64,000 bases of DNA from an uncultured bacterium (GCA_905214315.1 CAJMLN010000001.1:29525-93524); one strand, 5' to 3'; counted from the first letter of the stretch, positions 25,817 through 34,838 are shown. The notes: a model not told the origin generated them from the sequence alone. Numbers and translations are program-made.

Positions 25817-26628
25817 AGATCGGTGACCTCCATATACACTTCGTTTTTCGGCACCCCCATGCGCTGCGCCACCTGCTTAACGGCCGCTTTTTTTTCCGTT
25901 CCCTGCGCCATCAGCGCGGCTACCTGCTCCCGCGGGGGAAGAAGACACGCTTCCTCCCGCTGCGGCTTCGGGGCAAGAACAAGCACAAACTCCCCGCGGA
26001 TATTTTTTACGGCATCCCGCCAGCGGCTTAAAGAAAAGAGTATGCACTCCTCGTGCAGTTTGGTAATCTCTCTGGCAAGAGCGGCCTCCCGCTCCCCTAA
26101 AGCCTGAAAAAGCTCCTCCAGCGTAGTTTCAAGGTGATGGGGACTTTCGTGCAGAATGACCGTGCGCTCCTCTTTTGCCAGCGCCTCCAGACGCCGGCGC
26201 CGTTCCTTTCCCGTGCGGGGCAAAAAGCCCTCGAACACAAAGCGGTCGCACTGCATACCGGAAAGCACCAGCGCGCAAAGACCTGCGTTGGCTCCCGGCA
26301 GCACAGTGACCGAAATCCCGCGCTCCCGCGCCTTTTGTACCGCAATATAGCCCGGATCCGAGATGCAGGGCATCCCGGCGTCGGAGATCAGCGCAATATT
26401 TTCACCGGCCTCCAGCCGCGCCAGCAGCTGCTCGGAACGCTGCTGCTCATTGTGCTCATGATAAGAAATCAGCGGCTTATGAATTTCATAATGCCGCAGC
26501 AGCACCGCGCTGTGCCGCGTATCCTCACAGGCAACGGCGTCGCATTCCTTCAGCACCCGCAGGGCGCGCAGCGTAATATCCTCCATATTCCCGATCGGGG
26601 TAGCGCATATATATAAAGTACCGCTCAT
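25813..26628 (-). CDS. rsmI: 16S rRNA 2'-O-ribose C1402 methyltransferase RsmI
   Basis: RsmI methylates the ribose of C1402 in the 30S decoding centre, using S-adenosylmethionine. The opening GTLYICATPIGNMEDITLRAL, CEDTRHSAVLLRHY and LISDAGMPCISDPG motifs (the SAM and nucleotide site of the tetrapyrrole-methylase fold) and the VLPGANAGLCALVLSGM segment are diagnostic. Length 271 is normal. It overlaps trmN upstream and the PHP gene downstream by four bases each, a tight operon. Confidence 0.95.
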   Translation of the reverse strand: MSGTLYICATPIGNMEDITLRALRVLKECDAVACEDTRHSAVLLRHYEIHKPLISYHEHNEQQRSEQLLARLEAGENIALISDAGMPCISDPGYIAVQKARERGISVTVLPGANAGLCALVLSGMQCDRFVFEGFLPRTGKERRRRLEALAKEERTVILHESPHHLETTLEELFQALGEREAALAREITKLHEECILFSLSRWRDAVKNIRGEFVLVLAPKPQREEACLLPPREQVAALMAQGTEKKAAVKQVAQRMGVPKNEVYMEVTDL

Positions 26629-27380
26629 GGCTCCTTCTCCCCCTGCTGATGATAAATACGGTTGATTTCCCCGTTTATGTTTCCCGCCGCATCATAAATA
26701 CACAGCGTATTTTCCCAGTGCATATAGGGCCGTCCCTCCTTTACGCCCTCTACCAGCGCTATATACGGCGGCGTGTGAGGCCGCGCCTGCACCAGGCGGC
26801 AGCGCTTCGGCTCAAGGCGGTAACGGCGCATCGTTTCAAAAATATCCACGATCCTGTCGCTGTGGTTCACCATTGCCAGACGGCCGCCGTTTTTTAAAAG
26901 ATACGCCGCCGCCGCGCAGACGTCCTCCAGCGTACAGGTTTGCTCGTGCCGGGAAAGTGCATGCGCGTCCTGACAGTTGCATTCCCCGCTGTCATGCTTT
27001 TTATACGGCGGATTGCATACTACCGTACCATAGGCGCAGGCAGGCAGCAGCTCCCGTATGCGGCGGATATCTCCGCAGCAGATCCGGATTTTCTCCTCCA
27101 GTCCGTTATACTGCACGCTCCGCGCGGCCATATCCGCCATCTCCGGCTGGATTTCCACCGCGTCGCAATGCAAAAATTCATGCCGGCCGTAGAGCAGAAG
27201 CGGCAGAATTCCCGTTCCCGTCCCCAAATCGCACACAACGGCGTTTTTCTTGACGGTAGCAAAATCCGCCAGCAAAACCGCGTCCGTTCCAAAACAGAAA
27301 GATTCAGGGTTCTGAATCAGCTTCAGACCCCTGAATTGTAAATCATCTATCCGTTCATGTTCCTTAACAAGCTCCCGCAT
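26625..27380 (-). CDS. tRNA1(Val) A37 N6-methyltransferase-like protein (TrmN6/YabB)
   Basis: A class I S-adenosylmethionine methyltransferase predicted to modify adenine 37 of tRNA. Motif I is CDLGTGTGILPLLL and the catalytic motif IV VVCNPPYKK; the preceding segment FGTDAVLLADFA is typical of the YfiC/YabB family. Length 251 fits. In Firmicutes yabB commonly stands beside rsmI (yabC), as here. The start overlaps the NlpC gene's stop by one base (TGATG). Confidence 0.88.
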   Translation of the reverse strand: MRELVKEHERIDDLQFRGLKLIQNPESFCFGTDAVLLADFATVKKNAVVCDLGTGTGILPLLLYGRHEFLHCDAVEIQPEMADMAARSVQYNGLEEKIRICCGDIRRIRELLPACAYGTVVCNPPYKKHDSGECNCQDAHALSRHEQTCTLEDVCAAAAYLLKNGGRLAMVNHSDRIVDIFETMRRYRLEPKRCRLVQARPHTPPYIALVEGVKEGRPYMHWENTLCIYDAAGNINGEINRIYHQQGEKEP

Positions 27381-29212
27381 CAGATAACGCGCCTTCCCCA
27401 GGAGAACCTGGTCTTATAGTAGTTTTCCGAAAGGCTGGAAATAATCACCTTTCTGGTTGAGCCTGAAGACGCATGGATAACCTGGCCGTTGCCTAAATAA
27501 ATACCGGCGTGATCGCAAAGATCATTATCGTTCACGGTATTAAAGAATACCAGATCACCGATCTGCAGCTCACTGATGGAGCTAATCTTGGTTCCGCTGT
27601 TCCAGTAGCCCTGCGAATATGCCGTGCGCGGCAGGGAAATGCCGAAATGCGCATATACATATTTGGTAAAGCCGGAGCAGTCAAAGGAATTCGGGCCGTT
27701 TGCCCCCAGCACATACGGCACGCCCAGGAAATTTTTAGAGTACTCCGCAATCTGCTGTCCCAAGGCCGAGCTGCCGGAGGAAGAGCCACCGGAGGAAGAT
27801 CCCCCTGAAGAGGACGATCCACTGCCGGAACTGCTGCTGGCGGAAGCCTTTTGGGCCGAGGAGGAAAAGAGTACCGAAAGCGTATTCTCTCCGCAGACGC
27901 CGTCAGAGCTGAGGCCGTTATTCTTCTGGAAGCTGCGCACCGCCGCCACCGTGGCTGAGCCGTAATAGCCCGTTGCCGAGGCGGAAAGATACCCCAGCTC
28001 CCGCAGCCGCTTCTGAATCGTCACTACCGAGCTGCCCTCGGAGCCCTGCCGGAAGGTACCCGAGGGTGCCTTCAGTCCGGAAGAAGAGCTGCTGGTATTA
28101 CTGCTTAAGCTGCCGCCCAGCTTTGCATACTGGCTGTCGATATAGCCCTCGGTACCACCGGAGGTCTTGATCTTATACCAGCTGCCGGAATCATCCAGCA
28201 GCGTAACCACGGTGCCGTTTTTCACGCTGGCCACCACATCATAGCCGGTGCCGGGGCCCTTACGCACGTTCAGCGTATTGCTTACCTGAATGGTGCAAGT
28301 AGTGGCGCCGGTTCCCTTTTGAATATAATCCTTGCTGGCGTATCCCTTGGTTCCGTTTTTCATTTCTACATAGTACCAGCCGCCGGACTCTCCCAGCACG
28401 CTTAAAGAGGTTCCCTTGGAAAGCGTACTCAAAACGTCGTAGCCGGTACTGGGACCGCTGCGCACTTTTAAGGAGCTGGCCGTAACCGAACCTGTCCACG
28501 CGTCAAAAAGCTCGCTCAGCGTCGTAGCCGCACCATTTTCTCCGCCTATATTGACATATTTTTTAAAGATATACCCTTTTTGACCTTCACAGTTAATCTC
28601 AAACCAATCACCCTGGCCGCCGATCACATAGACCTCCTGGCCGTTTTCTATTTTAGCGACAACGCTTTTCTCCATATCCGGGCCGGAGCGAAGATTGACC
28701 GTTCCCTCCACATCGGTTATCGTACCGGCAATGCCCATAGCGCTGCCCTCGGTAAGATATTTTTTTATAATGTAGCCCTGAATTCCGTTTTCAGTTTCCA
28801 CATGATACCAGCCGTCTTTTTCCGAATAAATATATACCACCGAATCCCGGGTAAGTGAATCAATAACCTCACTCTCAGAGCTGGGCAGCTCCCTGACGTT
28901 CAGCTGCGTCTTTACATTTACGGCGGCCTCTATACACCCCGCCGCGCGGATGGCCGCCACGGTATCCTCGTCGGCCGAGCCGGTATCCTCCAAGCCGCAG
29001 TCCTTCTGAAAGGCTTTCACCGCAGCCGAGGTGGCTTCCCCGTAATACCCGGTGCAGTCGCTGGAAAAATAACCGAATTTTTTCAGAATATATTGAATTT
29101 CATATACATCATAGCCTTCAGATTCCAACACATAGGGCGTTGCAAACACACTGAGCGGAACGCACCCCAATATCAGAATAAAAGCCAGAATAAAAACCGC
29201 TATTTTTTTCAT
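27380..29212 (-). CDS. Secreted NlpC/P60 cell-wall endopeptidase with SH3b and peptidoglycan-binding domains
   Basis: An exported D,L-endopeptidase predicted to cut peptidoglycan peptides. Order: signal peptide (about residues 1-24), a peptidoglycan-binding domain, four bacterial SH3 repeats (LNVRELPSS, VNLRSGPDM, LKVRSGPST, LNVRKGPGT), a Ser-rich linker, a second peptidoglycan-binding domain, a Ser/Gly linker, and a C-terminal NlpC/P60 domain with catalytic Cys in FDCSGFTKYVYAHFG and His in DHAGIYLGNGQ. The start at 29212 is chosen because the signal peptide begins there; the 15-codon upstream part is not exported-like. A TTGACA/TAAGAT promoter and a WalR-like site lie upstream. It leads an operon with RNA methyltransferase genes, an odd grouping. 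Confidence 0.92.
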   Translation of the reverse strand: MKKIAVFILAFILILGCVPLSVFATPYVLESEGYDVYEIQYILKKFGYFSSDCTGYYGEATSAAVKAFQKDCGLEDTGSADEDTVAAIRAAGCIEAAVNVKTQLNVRELPSSESEVIDSLTRDSVVYIYSEKDGWYHVETENGIQGYIIKKYLTEGSAMGIAGTITDVEGTVNLRSGPDMEKSVVAKIENGQEVYVIGGQGDWFEINCEGQKGYIFKKYVNIGGENGAATTLSELFDAWTGSVTASSLKVRSGPSTGYDVLSTLSKGTSLSVLGESGGWYYVEMKNGTKGYASKDYIQKGTGATTCTIQVSNTLNVRKGPGTGYDVVASVKNGTVVTLLDDSGSWYKIKTSGGTEGYIDSQYAKLGGSLSSNTSSSSSGLKAPSGTFRQGSEGSSVVTIQKRLRELGYLSASATGYYGSATVAAVRSFQKNNGLSSDGVCGENTLSVLFSSSAQKASASSSSGSGSSSSGGSSSGGSSSGSSALGQQIAEYSKNFLGVPYVLGANGPNSFDCSGFTKYVYAHFGISLPRTAYSQGYWNSGTKISSISELQIGDLVFFNTVNDNDLCDHAGIYLGNGQVIHASSGSTRKVIISSLSENYYKTRFSWGRRVI

Positions 29213-29314
29213 GTTTTGTATACCACCGTTAAAAATAGTTTCCCGTATCAAAAACATCCCTCTTTTTATAATAAGGAAAGCACGGCCGTTTTGTTACCGA
29301 ATGCAAGGGTGTTT

Positions 29315-29360
29315 TGTAATACTTTTGTAATATCTTATCATTCAAACGCCGTTTTGTCAA
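29315..29360 (-). promoter_or_regulatory. Promoter of the NlpC operon with a WalR-like box
   Basis: On the minus strand, TTGACA (29355-29360), 17-bp spacer, TAAGAT (29332-29337). Immediately downstream, on the plus strand, lies TGTAAT-ACTTT-TGTAAT (29315-29331), which matches the WalR/YycF box TGTWAH-N5-TGTWAH at every position. Confidence 0.6.
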
Positions 29361-29406
29361 TACCTAAAACACATTTTTTTCATTTTTTATTTTATAAAAA
29401 TTCCGC

Positions 29407-29435
29407 TTGCACAAAAAATATATCTATGATATAAT
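29407..29435 (+). promoter_or_regulatory. secG: Promoter of secG
   Basis: TTGCAC (29407-29412), 17-bp spacer, perfect TATAAT (29430-29435), 34 bp upstream of the secG start. Confidence 0.75.
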
Positions 29436-29469
29436 GCAAAATACTGATAAGAGCGGAGGTTTTCAATTT

Positions 29470-29784
29470 ATGGCAATTGCAGAACTGATCTTTGAAATAC
29501 TCGTCCTTTTACTGGGGCTTATTCTGATTGTTTCCGTAATTCTTCAAAAAAGCAAAAGCGAAGGAATCACCGGCGTTACCGCAACCAGTGAAAGCGACAA
29601 TTACTTTGGCAAAAACAAGGGGCTGGCAGGCGAGGAAAAACTTGCCCGGATTACAAAGGTCTCTACTATTTTATTTGTAATCGCCAGCATCATCCTTACT
29701 ATTTTGTTTTCCGTGGAAGCGGTAGGCGCAAATACGGGAACCGAAACAACCGCCGAAATAATTTCCCTTTTATCGGCAATGTAA
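29470..29784 (+). CDS. secG: Preprotein translocase subunit SecG
   Basis: SecG is the small, accessory subunit of the SecYEG channel. It has two membrane helices (AELIFEILVLLLGLILIVSV and the later ILFVIASIILTILFSV) flanking a charged loop with SDNYFGKNKG, the SecG pattern. The start is the ATG at 29470, preceded by GCGGAGGT; the longer open frame upstream is not used. It heads the secG-rnr-smpB-ssrA neighbourhood conserved in many Firmicutes. A terminator follows. Confidence 0.93.
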   Translation: MAIAELIFEILVLLLGLILIVSVILQKSKSEGITGVTATSESDNYFGKNKGLAGEEKLARITKVSTILFVIASIILTILFSVEAVGANTGTETTAEIISLLSAM

Positions 29785-29801
29785 CGAAAAACGAATGAAC
29801 G

Positions 29802-29835
29802 CCGCGTTTTTGTTATGCAAAAATGCGGTTTTTTT
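29802..29835 (+). terminator. Terminator between secG and rnr
   Basis: CCGCGTTTTTG (29802-29812) pairs with CAAAAATGCGG (29818-29828), followed by a T tract. Reading on into rnr needs read-through or a further promoter. Confidence 0.75.
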
Positions 29836-29861
29836 ATGTCTTTTAAGGAAAAAATAAAAAT

Positions 29862-31937
29862 ATGAATTTAAAAAAAGCAATTACAGAAACCGTAAAAACC
29901 TTCTCCTCTCCCGTCACGCTTCTGCAGCTTGCCAAAAAGCTGAAAATCCAGCGGAACCAAACGGCCATGCTGCGGGCGGCCGCGGCTTCATTGGTCAACG
30001 CCGGCGAGCTGGCCTATGACAGAGGAAAATACTCCCCCGCCCAAAAAGCGGGCCTTTTGCAGGGTACCGTATGCTCCACAATCTCCGGCACCGATTTTTT
30101 TATGAGTGAAAAACTGAAAGAGGACTTAAAAATCCTGCGTAGTCCGGAGCTCTGCCCCATGCACAACGACACCGTACTGGTGCGCAGAAAAGGGCGCGCC
30201 TGCGAAATCGTCAAAATCCTGAAACGCGCCTACAGCACGGTGATCGGAACACTCTTGTGCGAAGGAACGCAATATTACGTGCTTCCCGATGAAAAAAAGC
30301 TGCATCTGCAAATTCACATTCCCAAAGCGGACCGCCTGAAGGCCTCGATGGGAGATAAGGTCGTCGTATCCATTGTGTCCTATCCTACCAAAAAAGCGGC
30401 GGCATCAGGCAGAATCACCGAAATACTCGGCCCCGCCGAGGACGCAGAAACCTCTGTGCTTTCGGTACTGCGCACCTACGGCATTCCCGAGGAATTCGCG
30501 CCGGGAGTTCTGGCGGATGCCGACGCCCTGCCCAAAGAGATCCCCGATGCTGAGCTGGCCGGACGGCTGGATCTGCGCGGGCTCTGCTGCATCACCATCG
30601 ACGGAGACGACGCCAAGGACCTTGACGATGCCGTTTCGGTGGAAATGACCGAAAACGGCCACTATCTTCTGGGCGTGCATATTGCCGACGTCTCCCATTA
30701 TGTAAAAGCGGACTCCCCGCTGGATAAATCCGCGGCGGAGCGCGCTACCAGCGTATATATTCCCGGCACGGTATTTCCCATGCTGCCCAAAGCCTTAAGC
30801 AACGGCATCTGCTCCCTGAACCCGCAAGCGGACCGGCTGACGCTCTCCTGCTTTATGGTCATCGCCAAAAGCGGCAAGGTTCTGGAATATTCCATCCAGC
30901 CCAGCGTAATCTGCAGCAAGCACCGGATGACCTATCACGACGTTACCGAGCTTTTGGAAAATAGGAATTCGCCGCTGGCCCAAACGTACGCGGATATTCT
31001 GCCCATGCTGCTCTCTATGCGGAAGCTGGCCGCTCTTTTGAAAAAAGCGCGCAGTCAACGCGGCAGTATCGACTTTAATTTCCCCGAGGCGAAAATCAGC
31101 CTGGACGAAAAGCACGTTCCCGTTTCCCTTGAAAAATATCCTATCGGCATTTCTAACGGTATTATTGAGGAATTTATGCTGAAAGCCAATGAAACCGTTG
31201 CAGATTATATGCTCAAAAACGCGCTGCCGTGCCTGTATCGCGTGCACGCGGCGCCGGAAGAAAAAAAGCTGGCGGTCTTTCAGGAGCTGATTGAAATGTT
31301 CGGCTACAGGCTTCCCCGGGAGCCCAAGCCCATAGATTTCAGCGTGCTGCTGAAACAGATACAGGGCACCAAGGAGGAGCCGCTGCTGCAGAAGCTGATG
31401 CTGCGCACAATGAGCAAGGCAAAATACAAGCCCGTATGCGAGGGACATTTCGGTCTGGCGACAGAAAAATACCTGCATTTTACCTCGCCCATCCGCCGGT
31501 ATCCCGATCTGCTGGTACACCGCGTGCTGCACTGGAGCTTTGACCGCAACCGCAGGGCAATCGAAAAATATGCCGGCCGCATGGATGCATTTGCCGAGAT
31601 CTGCACCCAGCAGGAGATCAACGCGGCCATGTGCGAACGGGATGTGGAGGATATCCGCAAGGCGCAGTTTATGGGCCGGCATATCGGAGAGCTGTTTAAA
31701 GGAACAATTTCGGGCGTAACGGCCTTCGGAATGTTTATAGAGCTGGAAAACACGGCCGAGGGCTTCATTCCCGTAGCCACCATGAAGGAGGACCATTTTG
31801 ACTACCACGAAAATACGTTTTCTTTTCTGGGAACCTCCACGCATAAAAAGTACACTTTAGGCGACAAAGTAACCGTAAAAATACACGCCGCCCACGCGGC
31901 CGAGGGAAAAATTGAATTGGAGCTGATTACGGCTTGA
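29862..31937 (+). CDS. rnr: Ribonuclease R
   Basis: RNase R is a 3' to 5' exoribonuclease of the RNB family that degrades structured RNA, including faulty mRNA released by trans-translation. Domain order: N-terminal cold-shock-like parts, the RNB catalytic domain with the acidic cluster IDGDDAKDLDDAVSVE (the catalytic aspartates), LHFTSPIRRYPDLLVHR, and a C-terminal S1 domain (GTISGVTAFGMFIEL). Length (691) is close to other Firmicutes (about 720-780). It precedes smpB by 54 bp, in accord with its role in trans-translation clean-up. The ATG lies after AAGGAAAAA. Confidence 0.96.
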   Translation: MNLKKAITETVKTFSSPVTLLQLAKKLKIQRNQTAMLRAAAASLVNAGELAYDRGKYSPAQKAGLLQGTVCSTISGTDFFMSEKLKEDLKILRSPELCPMHNDTVLVRRKGRACEIVKILKRAYSTVIGTLLCEGTQYYVLPDEKKLHLQIHIPKADRLKASMGDKVVVSIVSYPTKKAAASGRITEILGPAEDAETSVLSVLRTYGIPEEFAPGVLADADALPKEIPDAELAGRLDLRGLCCITIDGDDAKDLDDAVSVEMTENGHYLLGVHIADVSHYVKADSPLDKSAAERATSVYIPGTVFPMLPKALSNGICSLNPQADRLTLSCFMVIAKSGKVLEYSIQPSVICSKHRMTYHDVTELLENRNSPLAQTYADILPMLLSMRKLAALLKKARSQRGSIDFNFPEAKISLDEKHVPVSLEKYPIGISNGIIEEFMLKANETVADYMLKNALPCLYRVHAAPEEKKLAVFQELIEMFGYRLPREPKPIDFSVLLKQIQGTKEEPLLQKLMLRTMSKAKYKPVCEGHFGLATEKYLHFTSPIRRYPDLLVHRVLHWSFDRNRRAIEKYAGRMDAFAEICTQQEINAAMCERDVEDIRKAQFMGRHIGELFKGTISGVTAFGMFIELENTAEGFIPVATMKEDHFDYHENTFSFLGTSTHKKYTLGDKVTVKIHAAHAAEGKIELELITA

Positions 31938-31991
31938 CTTTTCCCTTTGATTGTTGTACCATTACTGTTGAGATTTTTTGCGGAGAATAAG

Positions 31992-32447
31992 ATGAATAAA
32001 GGAACAATTGCAGAAAACAAAAAGGCCCGCCACGATTATTTCATCGAGGATACCTTTGAGGCCGGCATTGAGCTCTCCGGCACAGAGGTAAAATCCATAC
32101 GCCAGGGAAAGATCAATTTAAAGGACAGCCACGTGCACATCACCCGCGGCGAAATGTTCGTGATAGGCATGCACATTTCTCCTTATGAAAAGGGAAATAT
32201 TTTTAATAAAGATCCCCTGCGCACCCGGAAGCTGCTGATGCACCGCCGGGAAATCGACCGCCTTTTGGGAAAGACAAAAATAGACGGCTATACGCTGATT
32301 CCTACAAAGGCTTACCTAAAAAACGGCCTGGTAAAAATCGAAGTGGCACTTGCCCGGGGCAAAAAGCTCCATGATAAGCGCGAGGACGCTGCTATTAAAG
32401 ATATGAACCGCGCCATAGACCGTGCTACTAAAAACAGAGGTGAATAA
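31992..32447 (+). CDS. smpB: SsrA-binding protein SmpB
   Basis: SmpB binds tmRNA and carries it into stalled ribosomes. The sequence has [41 protein letters not shown] and the terminal [15 protein letters not shown] tail that mimics an anticodon. The start is the ATG at 31992, with GGAG 6 nt before. Length is 151 residues, normal. The ssrA RNA is 850 bp downstream, separated by one esterase-like gene, so the partners remain neighbours. Confidence 0.96.
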   Translation: MNKGTIAENKKARHDYFIEDTFEAGIELSGTEVKSIRQGKINLKDSHVHITRGEMFVIGMHISPYEKGNIFNKDPLRTRKLLMHRREIDRLLGKTKIDGYTLIPTKAYLKNGLVKIEVALARGKKLHDKREDAAIKDMNRAIDRATKNRGE

Positions 32448-32448
32448 A

Positions 32449-33300
32449 ATGAAATTTTTTACCGTAGATTTAAAAAAGGAATTTCCCGCACTGTCCTCCA
32501 GGCAGACGCCCACACTTACCTGCTATATCAATGACAATTCCGGCCAGTTTGCACCCGGCAGAAAAAACCCCGCCATTCTGATTGCGCCCGGCGGAGGTTA
32601 CTGCAACGTGTGCTTTACCCGCGAGGGCGAGCCGATTGCCTTTCACTATCTGCGTGCCGGCTTTTCCGCGTTTGTTCTTACCTACAGCGTAACGCCGGAA
32701 TATTACCCCCAGCAGCTGTTAGAGGCCGCGGCCGCCATGCTGTATATCCGCTCCCATGCGCAGGAATGGGATATTGACCCGGATAAAATAGCCATCAGCG
32801 GTTTTTCCGCAGGCGGGCACTTGGCTACAAGCCTTGGCGTATTCTGGCAGGATCCGTTTATCACCGATCCGCTGAAGGCCGCCGCAGAAAGCCTGCGTCC
32901 CGACGCAATGATCTTAGGCTATCCGGTGATTTCGGCAGATCCTTCCTTCTGCCATGCCGGCTCCATCCAGAATGTTTCCGGCACAACGGACCGGGATTCC
33001 GCGCTGTATAAAAAAATGTCGCTGGAAAATCACGTAACGGAGCACACGCCGCCGGCTTACATATGGCACACCGCCGACGATACCTGCGTACCGGTAAAAA
33101 ACAGCCTGTGCTTTGCGCTGGCACTCTCGGCCAACAAGGTGCCCTATGAGCTTCATATTTTCCCGCAGGGCCCGCACGGATTGGCCACGGCGGATTTTGC
33201 CACCAATCCGGCAATGGATTCTCCGTATACTTCCTACAGCGTCTGGATCGACGAATCCTTGGTATTTTTAAAGAAATTATGGTATACTAATAAGGAATAG
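32449..33300 (+). CDS. Alpha/beta hydrolase (acetyl-esterase or BD-FAE-like)
   Basis: A cytosolic serine hydrolase of 283 residues. The oxyanion-hole motif is APGGGYC, the nucleophile sits in GFSAGGHLATSLG, and an Asp in TADDTCVPV and a His in FPQGPHGLA complete the triad. The family includes acetylxylan esterases and BD-FAE enzymes that remove acetyl groups from hemicellulose, which suits the later carbohydrate locus, but the substrate is not proven. The start is the ATG at 32449 with AGAGGTG 6 nt ahead. It overlaps neither smpB nor ssrA, but its 3' end contains the ssrA promoter, and the TAG stop is directly before the tmRNA start. Confidence 0.85.
   Translation: MKFFTVDLKKEFPALSSRQTPTLTCYINDNSGQFAPGRKNPAILIAPGGGYCNVCFTREGEPIAFHYLRAGFSAFVLTYSVTPEYYPQQLLEAAAAMLYIRSHAQEWDIDPDKIAISGFSAGGHLATSLGVFWQDPFITDPLKAAAESLRPDAMILGYPVISADPSFCHAGSIQNVSGTTDRDSALYKKMSLENHVTEHTPPAYIWHTADDTCVPVKNSLCFALALSANKVPYELHIFPQGPHGLATADFATNPAMDSPYTSYSVWIDESLVFLKKLWYTNKE
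33259..33288 (+). promoter_or_regulatory. ssrA: Promoter of ssrA, inside the hydrolase gene
   Basis: TTGGTA (33259-33264) and TATACT (33283-33288), 18 bp apart, sit in the last 14 codons of the preceding gene. Transcription would start at about 33295-33301. Confidence 0.65.
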
Positions 33301-33656
33301 GGGGGCGTAAAGGTTTCGACAGGGTTGTTCGGTGGTACGGCAAGCGAGCCGCGGTTCCGGAGCCGCGTAAAAAAACCGGGCGTAAATATAAACGCTAATA
33401 ACAGAACTAATTTAGTAGCTGCTTAAAGCAGCTTCCGTCAGTCCCCGCTTCCTGCGGGCGGGGGTCCTGACGCCGTAACCGCAGGGAACGTCAGCCGCCT
33501 AAGCTTTGCGGCGGCGATGTAACATGAAGCTACTCCTCGGGTAAGCCTGCCTTTGTGCAAGCCCTTCGGGAGGAATCCTTTCATCAAAGGCTACGCTCGT
33601 AGAAAACTGTATTTCCGCTTCTTTGGACAGGGGTTCGACTCCCCTCGCCTCCACCA
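33301..33656 (+). ncRNA. ssrA: Transfer-messenger RNA (tmRNA)
   Basis: tmRNA with SmpB rescues stalled ribosomes. The 5' end GGGGGCGTAAAGGTTTCGAC is the classic signature; it pairs with CGCCTCC at 33646-33652, followed by ACCA (33653-33656), so CCA is encoded. The T arm is GGGGTTCGACTCCCC. The tag reading frame begins at GCT (33394) and stops at TAA (33424-33426), giving ANNRTNLVAA, ending VAA as expected for ClpXP recognition. It is of the one-piece type. The gene is followed by a strong terminator, and then by an AT-rich island. Confidence 0.96.
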
Positions 33657-33730
33657 AATGGGTATTGGACGAACACCTACTTTTTTGCAGGCGGCTTTGC
33701 CGTTAAATGTTTGCTCTGATACAAAACAGA

Positions 33731-33773
33731 AACCCGCCATCTTAGATGAATTTCTAAGGTGGCGGGTTTTTGT
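33731..33773. terminator. Terminator after ssrA
   Basis: A 16-bp stem, AACCCGCCATCTTAGA (33731-33746) with TCTAAGGTGGCGGGTT (33753-33768) and one G-U pair, followed by TTTTG. It may also end the minus-strand HEPN gene. Confidence 0.85.
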
Positions 33774-34838
33774 TTATATCCTGTAATCTTCACTTGATAG
33801 AACGTGAAAATTTCCGTTAAGAAAATTATCCACTACTTTACCATAAAGTTGTTCAAACTGATTGGGATCTGTTCTTAGATATTTTATAAAGAGCTGGACA
33901 CTTACATCAACAGTATCGTAATCAACACGCTCAAGTAAATCTTTGATATCTTGAGCATCAGTAATATTATATACCATTGAAATATTCCAATAAATAAGCA
34001 ATATCTCTCTTACATATTCTCTTAAATTATGTTCAATTTCTTTTGTAATTTCAAAGCCATCATTTCCATGTATATATTTACAACGAATACCATAATAGTA
34101 TCCTATTTTCCATTTGGAACTATGGGATTGTTTTTTATTTAAAAATAGAATTTTACTGGCGTATTTTGATATTTCTTTAGTTATATCCTTTCCTGTAATA
34201 TTAAATAGTGCTTCTAACGAAGAAAATAACAAAGTGAATCTAACACCTATATCGGGAGAATTAAACGAATTGTTATAAAAATGCAATGCTCTTTTGTATC
34301 TTGGGTTATTGCCCTTTAATTCAGCAATTGTAGTATCTGCAATATGAAAGCAGAGTCGGTTTTGAAGTGTTCGCTTCATAGAGTCATCATAGTCGTGAAC
34401 TTTTAATGTTGTTGCAGTCTGTGCAATACTCCCTATGTATGTATAGAGTTGATTGTTCTTAAAAATTGTTGTTAAGAAAACGGGCAAAGTTATGGCAAGA
34501 CCAGTTAATAATCTCATTTTTTCTTCTAATAGTTCTATTCTTTGCGTCTGTTCTTCTAAAAACAATCTTTGAATTTCGTCTTTGCTCAATCCATCGTTAA
34601 CTTCATATTCTGCCAATTCCTCTGATTCAAAAAATTCGTAATTAACCTCTTTTTTACCAACGCATTGATAACATGAATTTATTAAATATCCAGCGGAATA
34701 AAATATCTGTTCCGGATCATTGGTATTAATCATTTTGTCGTCATATATTCCCGTTTTTTCGATATATCCATCAATTTTATAATTTTTTAACGGAAATATT
34801 CCGTTTATTAGTATTTTGTTTTTATAAAATAATTTCAT
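33774..34838 (-). CDS. HEPN-domain protein, ApeA-like
   Basis: The full-length family is not named. Residues 195-275 look like an ApeA-type HEPN domain: SSLEALFNITG, KYASKILF and RCKYIHGND (Arg252 and His257, the R-x4-H motif of HEPN ribonucleases). HEPN proteins of this group are frequent in anti-phage and mobile islands, as RNases or partners of toxins. The N-terminal 190 residues have no clear motif and contain a leucine-rich helical section (QTQRIELLEEKMRLL). No signal peptide or membrane segment. The gene is AT-rich, has AGGAG before the ATG and its own promoter at 34877-34905. Defence function is inference. Confidence 0.65.
   Translation of the reverse strand: MKLFYKNKILINGIFPLKNYKIDGYIEKTGIYDDKMINTNDPEQIFYSAGYLINSCYQCVGKKEVNYEFFESEELAEYEVNDGLSKDEIQRLFLEEQTQRIELLEEKMRLLTGLAITLPVFLTTIFKNNQLYTYIGSIAQTATTLKVHDYDDSMKRTLQNRLCFHIADTTIAELKGNNPRYKRALHFYNNSFNSPDIGVRFTLLFSSLEALFNITGKDITKEISKYASKILFLNKKQSHSSKWKIGYYYGIRCKYIHGNDGFEITKEIEHNLREYVREILLIYWNISMVYNITDAQDIKDLLERVDYDTVDVSVQLFIKYLRTDPNQFEQLYGKVVDNFLNGNFHVLSSEDYRI

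Noticed and set aside
29212..29410. Cyclic-di-AMP (ydaO) riboswitch before the NlpC/P60 gene
   Set aside because: The leader is too short (about 110 bases) and lacks the conserved ydaO core.
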